Assembly (NCBI GenBank): GCA_037043015.1
Contig: CM073322.1
Coordinates: 15,139,601 to 15,203,600 of the forward strand
Length of the DNA: 64,000 bases
Direction of reading: 5' to 3'
From: Bryum argenteum
Taxonomy: Eukaryota; Streptophyta; Bryopsida; Bryales; Bryaceae
Shown here piece by piece: positions 60,318-64,000 of this stretch (position 1 is its first letter; every line of letters begins with the position of its first letter). Under the pieces are notes generated by a model. The model made no database searches. It saw only the letters and a list, made by a program, of their open reading frames with translations, and had not been told where the DNA came from. The position numbers and the translations under genes are program-made.

Positions 60318-61293
60318 ATGGCCTCATCTACCCCAAGCTCACCATCCGGTACGTACATAAATTTTCAATTTGTTCTTCATACAAGTGCTGAAAACCTTAA
60401 TGTATTCTCGGATTCTATCATGAGTTTTTGTTCTACAATACTTTTCAAAACAATGCGTTCTTCACATGAATTAGCATACTAGACATTGATCACAACAATC
60501 CTATTTGTAAGATTGTTTATATTGTATATCGTGTTTATGTACCGTGAGCTTGAACTTGTTATTGTAATGTGCAAAGATGACCTTTCGGTCAAGAAGCAAT
60601 GAATCTCATTTCAATTTCAAGCTAACTTTTTGAGTTGGTTTTTTCAAGTAACAGGGGCCTTCCAAACCATTGCAGATCCAGAAACGCAGACTCTCTGGTT
60701 TGGTGGAGAAGGGGCTGAACATGATGTTTGCATTCGGTTTGTTGACAACATTATCAACACGGAGATAGATGACGATCATAGCCTTGCGTACTTGATGGTA
60801 CATTCGAGTCGCTTGGAGACTTGCAGCAACTACTTTGCGGCTGCTCTGAGCCAAAGATGGAGCTCCAAGCGGAGAAGAACCGAGGAGTTCACCTTTGATG
60901 TTGGCGGGGACGACGTGAGGCTTTACATCGACTGCTTCAGTAGGATGTACAACCCACTCAAAGCTGACTTTGAGAGTGTGGAGTATAGTCTACAGCTTCT
61001 CCCACTCGCGACACGGTTTGCATGTGACCATCTGATGAGCTCTATTTGCTTGTATCTCGCCTCGAAATGTCCCTGGTCAGATGAGGAGGAGATGCGGATT
61101 CGGAGCTCCGTGGCTTTGGAAGATTTTCCTCGCGGCCATGCCCAGGATCTCCTTGAGCGGCTAGAGACGTAGATGACCAAAGAGTATCTTCGCCCCCTAG
61201 TTACAAAGTGGATGCAGTCTTCAACTGCAATATCGAAGAGGTCCAAGAAGTTGTTTGTCGATGTGCTCACGCAAGCCTCACTCCAAGAACAGA
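60318..61293 (+). pseudogene. Plant BTB/POZ protein gene, copy 2, same stop and truncated by the duplication border
   Basis: Exon 1 starts with the ATG at 60318 (MASSTPSSPS). Exon 2 opens at 60655 and is identical in protein sequence to copy 1 up to the shared TAG at 61170-61172. The following frame (MTKEYLRPLVTK) stops matching at 61,293, where unrelated sequence begins. The C-terminal half of the family domain is therefore missing. Confidence 0.75.
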
Positions 61294-61839
61294 CACAAGG
61301 AGCTTTTAGTGCTTTCCCTCAAGTGAAAAGTAACCCAATTCCTGCCTCGTAAATAGGAAAGTTGGTTCTTTTTGTTACAAAAGGGAATTGTGCCACATAG
61401 GGAATTTTTTTCATATTCCATCCCTCTTGAGAGGGAAAATAAAGAGAGAACATCGATAAGGGAATTTTCTCAGAAAAGCATCAAAAATCCCACATGGGAA
61501 AACCACTTTTTATTCCTTCTTTTCATCTACAGTGGATATGCAATCAACTAGATGTAACGCCAAAAATCCCACATGGGAAAACTACCTTTTATTCCTCAAA
61601 AGTGGATATGCAACCGTTTCTGTTTTTCCCAAAACAGCCTATCATTAGCCAATGCACTATCAAACTTGTATGTCATATTTGCAGTATGCATGTAACCTAC
61701 AAAATTGAATCTTTCTACATTCCAAAATTGGTAAATTGACTCACAGCTGCTGACTGACTTCATCTTCCCTGCTCCACAACTTCTGACTTCAACTTCAAAG
61801 CTCCTCAACTTCAAAGCTCCTGACTAAATGTCTTCAAAT
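61294..61839. other. Sequence beyond the duplication border
   Basis: Unique in the window. An AAAATCCCACATGGGAAAAC word followed by TTTTTATTCC...AGTGGATATGCAA occurs twice (about 61,485-61,543 and 61,562-61,613), a short local duplication. TTCAAAGCTCC is also repeated near 61,795-61,820. No gene was recognised. Confidence 0.4.
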
Positions 61840-64000
61840 TCACCGCTCCTGAATGTTTGTTGTACTGAGACGGAGGACCCCACCAGTAGCCATGATTTGT
61901 TCAATACCAACCAAATTCACTCTCTCCCTCAAGGCCCACTCAACCACAACGTCTAGGTCATCCATCTTCTGATGTTGCGGTGTGGACTTTTTTGTCTTTT
62001 TCTTCCTAAGTATTTTTGAAACCATGCCAGCCATGCCGCTGATACCAAGCATGACTTCGTGTCCATTATGGACAGCCATGACCTTCATTGCAATGGCTTT
62101 TTTGGATGCCAAAGATAGTCTAGGTATTATCTGCATGTTCACGCATGCGGCATGTCATGAATGTTGGAAAATAACTGACATGATAGTTTTAAAATGTAAA
62201 TTATATGCATTTCTTCAAAGAGTGAATGTACCTCTTCAGGCGTAAAAAGCTGATCTTCTGTGGTGATTGTGCCTGTTGTTTCTTCAGCACATGGTTCCTG
62301 CATTTTTTTTAACTCCGCCCTTAACCTGCTTCCATTTATATTTAGTCATTTCAACTCAATAAAATGATTTTATATTTTGACTTTTCTTCTTCCAAGGGAC
62401 CCTAAACCGCAATATTCTGTTCAACTCAAGCCGATAAGTGGTGCGAAGTGTCATGGCACACAAACATGCAAGTGGCATGGGAAGCATTAAATCATGAAAG
62501 ATGCCCTGATGACACAAACTTTGCACCCTTTCAAGCCGCATCATCACAAAAGAGTAATGGAAGATAAAAATTCACCTTAAGACTTCTTTCTGCAGCTCCG
62601 ATGTGTTGACATGTGTTTGCTGAACCCCCGATGTGTTCACATGTGTTTGCTGAACCTCCGATGTGTTGACATGTGTTTGCTGAACCTCCAATGTGGTGAC
62701 ATATGTTTGGTTAACCTCCGATGTGTCGACTAATTCCTGACAACATATTTCTACACAAGTTAAATGTGTCCACCAACAAAGTGAGCAAAATGACGTATTT
62801 TATTCACATGTTACCTGGTCAATTTTAGAATAGCCATCGGCAACTCTAGATGTGGGTGCTTCTTGACCAATGGATGCTTGGCTATCAACAAGATGATTCT
62901 CATCTTTCACCTGCCAACCAAATACCATCAGTAACCATTTTTTTGTTCGTTTTTAACAAGTGCAATGTTATAAACAGAAGAACATACTTGTTTCCATGCA
63001 CATGTGGGAGTTTTTCGATACGGTACCTGATTCTTCTCATGCTTGTTATTGTCATGCTTGTACTCTTTAAACTTTCGATACAAGGCATCTATTCCCATGT
63101 AGTGTGTAACAACAGTACCACCTTCTCGTGAAGGTCAAACCAGCCAATTCAGGTGCACGAAGAGCCAAGTAATTCTTCACATCCTCCACTGTTGATTTCT
63201 CATATCGCATGTTCCGGTTTAGGTAAGCTGCTGCCCTCTTGTCTGTCATCCAACTTCTAAAAGAGGACATATTCATGTTATAGAGTTTCCATTGGTGTGG
63301 AAAGAATTTTCTTAAGTACGCCCTTCCGTACGGTCCATCTTTTGAGGTACCAGAAGGCGGTTTTCCATAGATCCGTTCGTATGTAGGCAGGGGAACTTGG
63401 AAAGTGCCTTCTTCATCCCGTAAATACAACAACTGTCTCTTTGTCTTCGCCTGTGGTACTACGCCTTCGTTGTCTAAATCAGCTTCATTGAAGCGATGTG
63501 GTGGTACTACGCCTTCGTTGTCTAAATGAGCTTCATTGAAGCGATGTGGTGTGTGATTGTCAACCGGTGCTTGAAGTCGTTGCCTCTTGATATTGAGGAC
63601 ATGATCCATGCTAGGGAATAACTCCAACATTCTTTTGCGGTTGAAAGACACTCGTTCATTTCTTAGCTTCTCATATTCGCTGATCTCACCATCTAGAGTG
63701 GCTTCTTGGAGTACGACCTTTGTTCCTACACCTGTATCACAAATGTAAATTTCATTGAAAAGAAAATCTCAAAATACGCAAGATGGGAGATATTCATGTG
63801 TTAAAAGTAACATTTAATCAATTTAATAAGTGACAATTTAGTTTACCAACTGCTTTAGGTGTTGAAGGCTCCACTCTCTTCAAAACTCCCTGGTCCTGGT
63901 CTTGTATTGATTCTGCAAAGAAAAATTAAAACATTCTCAGATCATTTGTACTATGTGAGCCTATGTAATCCATCAATGCAGTAATCCATCAATGATCAAT
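61840..64000 (-). CDS. Uncharacterised multi-exon gene (continues past the right edge)
   Basis: Exon-like segments on the minus strand: 63912-63847, 63731-63141, 63088-63027, 62910-62815, 62736-62576, about 62297-62230, and a last one from about 62131 to the stop at 61840. The first five join in phase; the join after 62576 does not, so an exon is missing or misplaced. The largest exon carries EISEYEKLRNERVSFNRKRM, a lysine/arginine-rich motif of a kind seen in plant nuclear and transposon-linked proteins, then a Phe/Trp/Tyr-rich conserved-looking part (YGRAYLRKFFPHQWKLYNMN). It holds an in-frame 51-bp duplication (PHRFNEAHLDNEGVVP twice). The 62736 exon holds five 10-residue repeats (VQQTHVNTSE). 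I do not recognise the protein; a DNA-binding role is only a guess. Confidence 0.55.
62590..62735. repeat. Five 30-bp in-frame repeats
   Basis: Units of CTCCGATGTGTTGACATGTG and following GTTTGCTGAAC repeat about five times with a few substitutions. All indels are absent, so the reading frame of the host exon is kept. Confidence 0.85.

Larger units (their letters stand above)
46945..61293. repeat. Segmental duplication, copy 2
   Basis: Direct duplicate of 30,945-44,854, in the same orientation. It is longer because of later insertions (47,900-48,870, 49,070-49,489, 51,069-52,895 and 57,647-58,592), and it lacks the foldback element at 32,461 and the element at 33,784. The right border cuts the BTB gene in exon 2. 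Confidence 0.9.

Noticed and set aside
1..64000. CRISPR arrays, operons, rRNA or tRNA genes
   Set aside because: The window is eukaryotic with spliced genes; regular spaced repeats, operon-like gene packing and recognisable RNA genes were not seen.

Overview
This is nuclear DNA of a land plant. The genes have many short introns with GT-AG borders, sit in AT-rich spacers full of small transposons, and match plant families (TCP11-like, S1-type S-protein homologue, plant BTB/POZ). A MYCBPAP homologue, a protein of motile cilia and sperm tails, points to a lineage with swimming sperm (bryophyte, lycophyte or fern). The species is not resolved, and all exon limits were read by eye.

Left third (1-30,900). 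Four genes lie on the minus strand: the N-terminal part of a ZFYVE26/spastizin-like gene (1-4,521, running off the left edge), the MYCBPAP homologue (about 11,639-16,273), and two tandem TCP11-family genes (16,920-22,209 and 23,826-29,076). The TCP11 pair share the same 11-exon architecture and intron phases, and both read as intact proteins of 1273 and 1244 residues. Between the first two genes are a decayed coding repeat, minisatellites and small transposons.

Middle and right (30,945-61,293). A direct segmental duplication of about 14 kb fills this part: copy 1 at about 30,945-44,854 and copy 2 at about 46,945-61,293. Each copy carries one intact secreted S1-family gene with a TATA box and a 5'UTR intron, and one BTB/POZ gene that carries the same in-frame stop in both copies. 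Copy 2 of the BTB gene is also cut off at the duplication edge. The copies differ mainly by transposon insertions.

The most interesting signal is a group of non-coding elements (about 230-980 bp) whose ends read TTAA-CCC(C)TAAA... and ...TTTAGGGG-TTAA, the layout of piggyBac-type elements. The duplicated copies act as natural filled and empty sites. Three direct comparisons, plus one nested insertion, show a clean gain of element plus one extra 4-bp TTAA. The unoccupied site reads TTGA (or TCAA) in every case.

Right edge (61,840-64,000). An uncharacterised multi-exon gene on the minus strand continues beyond the window. It contains in-frame 30-bp and 51-bp repeats. No tRNA, rRNA or CRISPR array was recognised.
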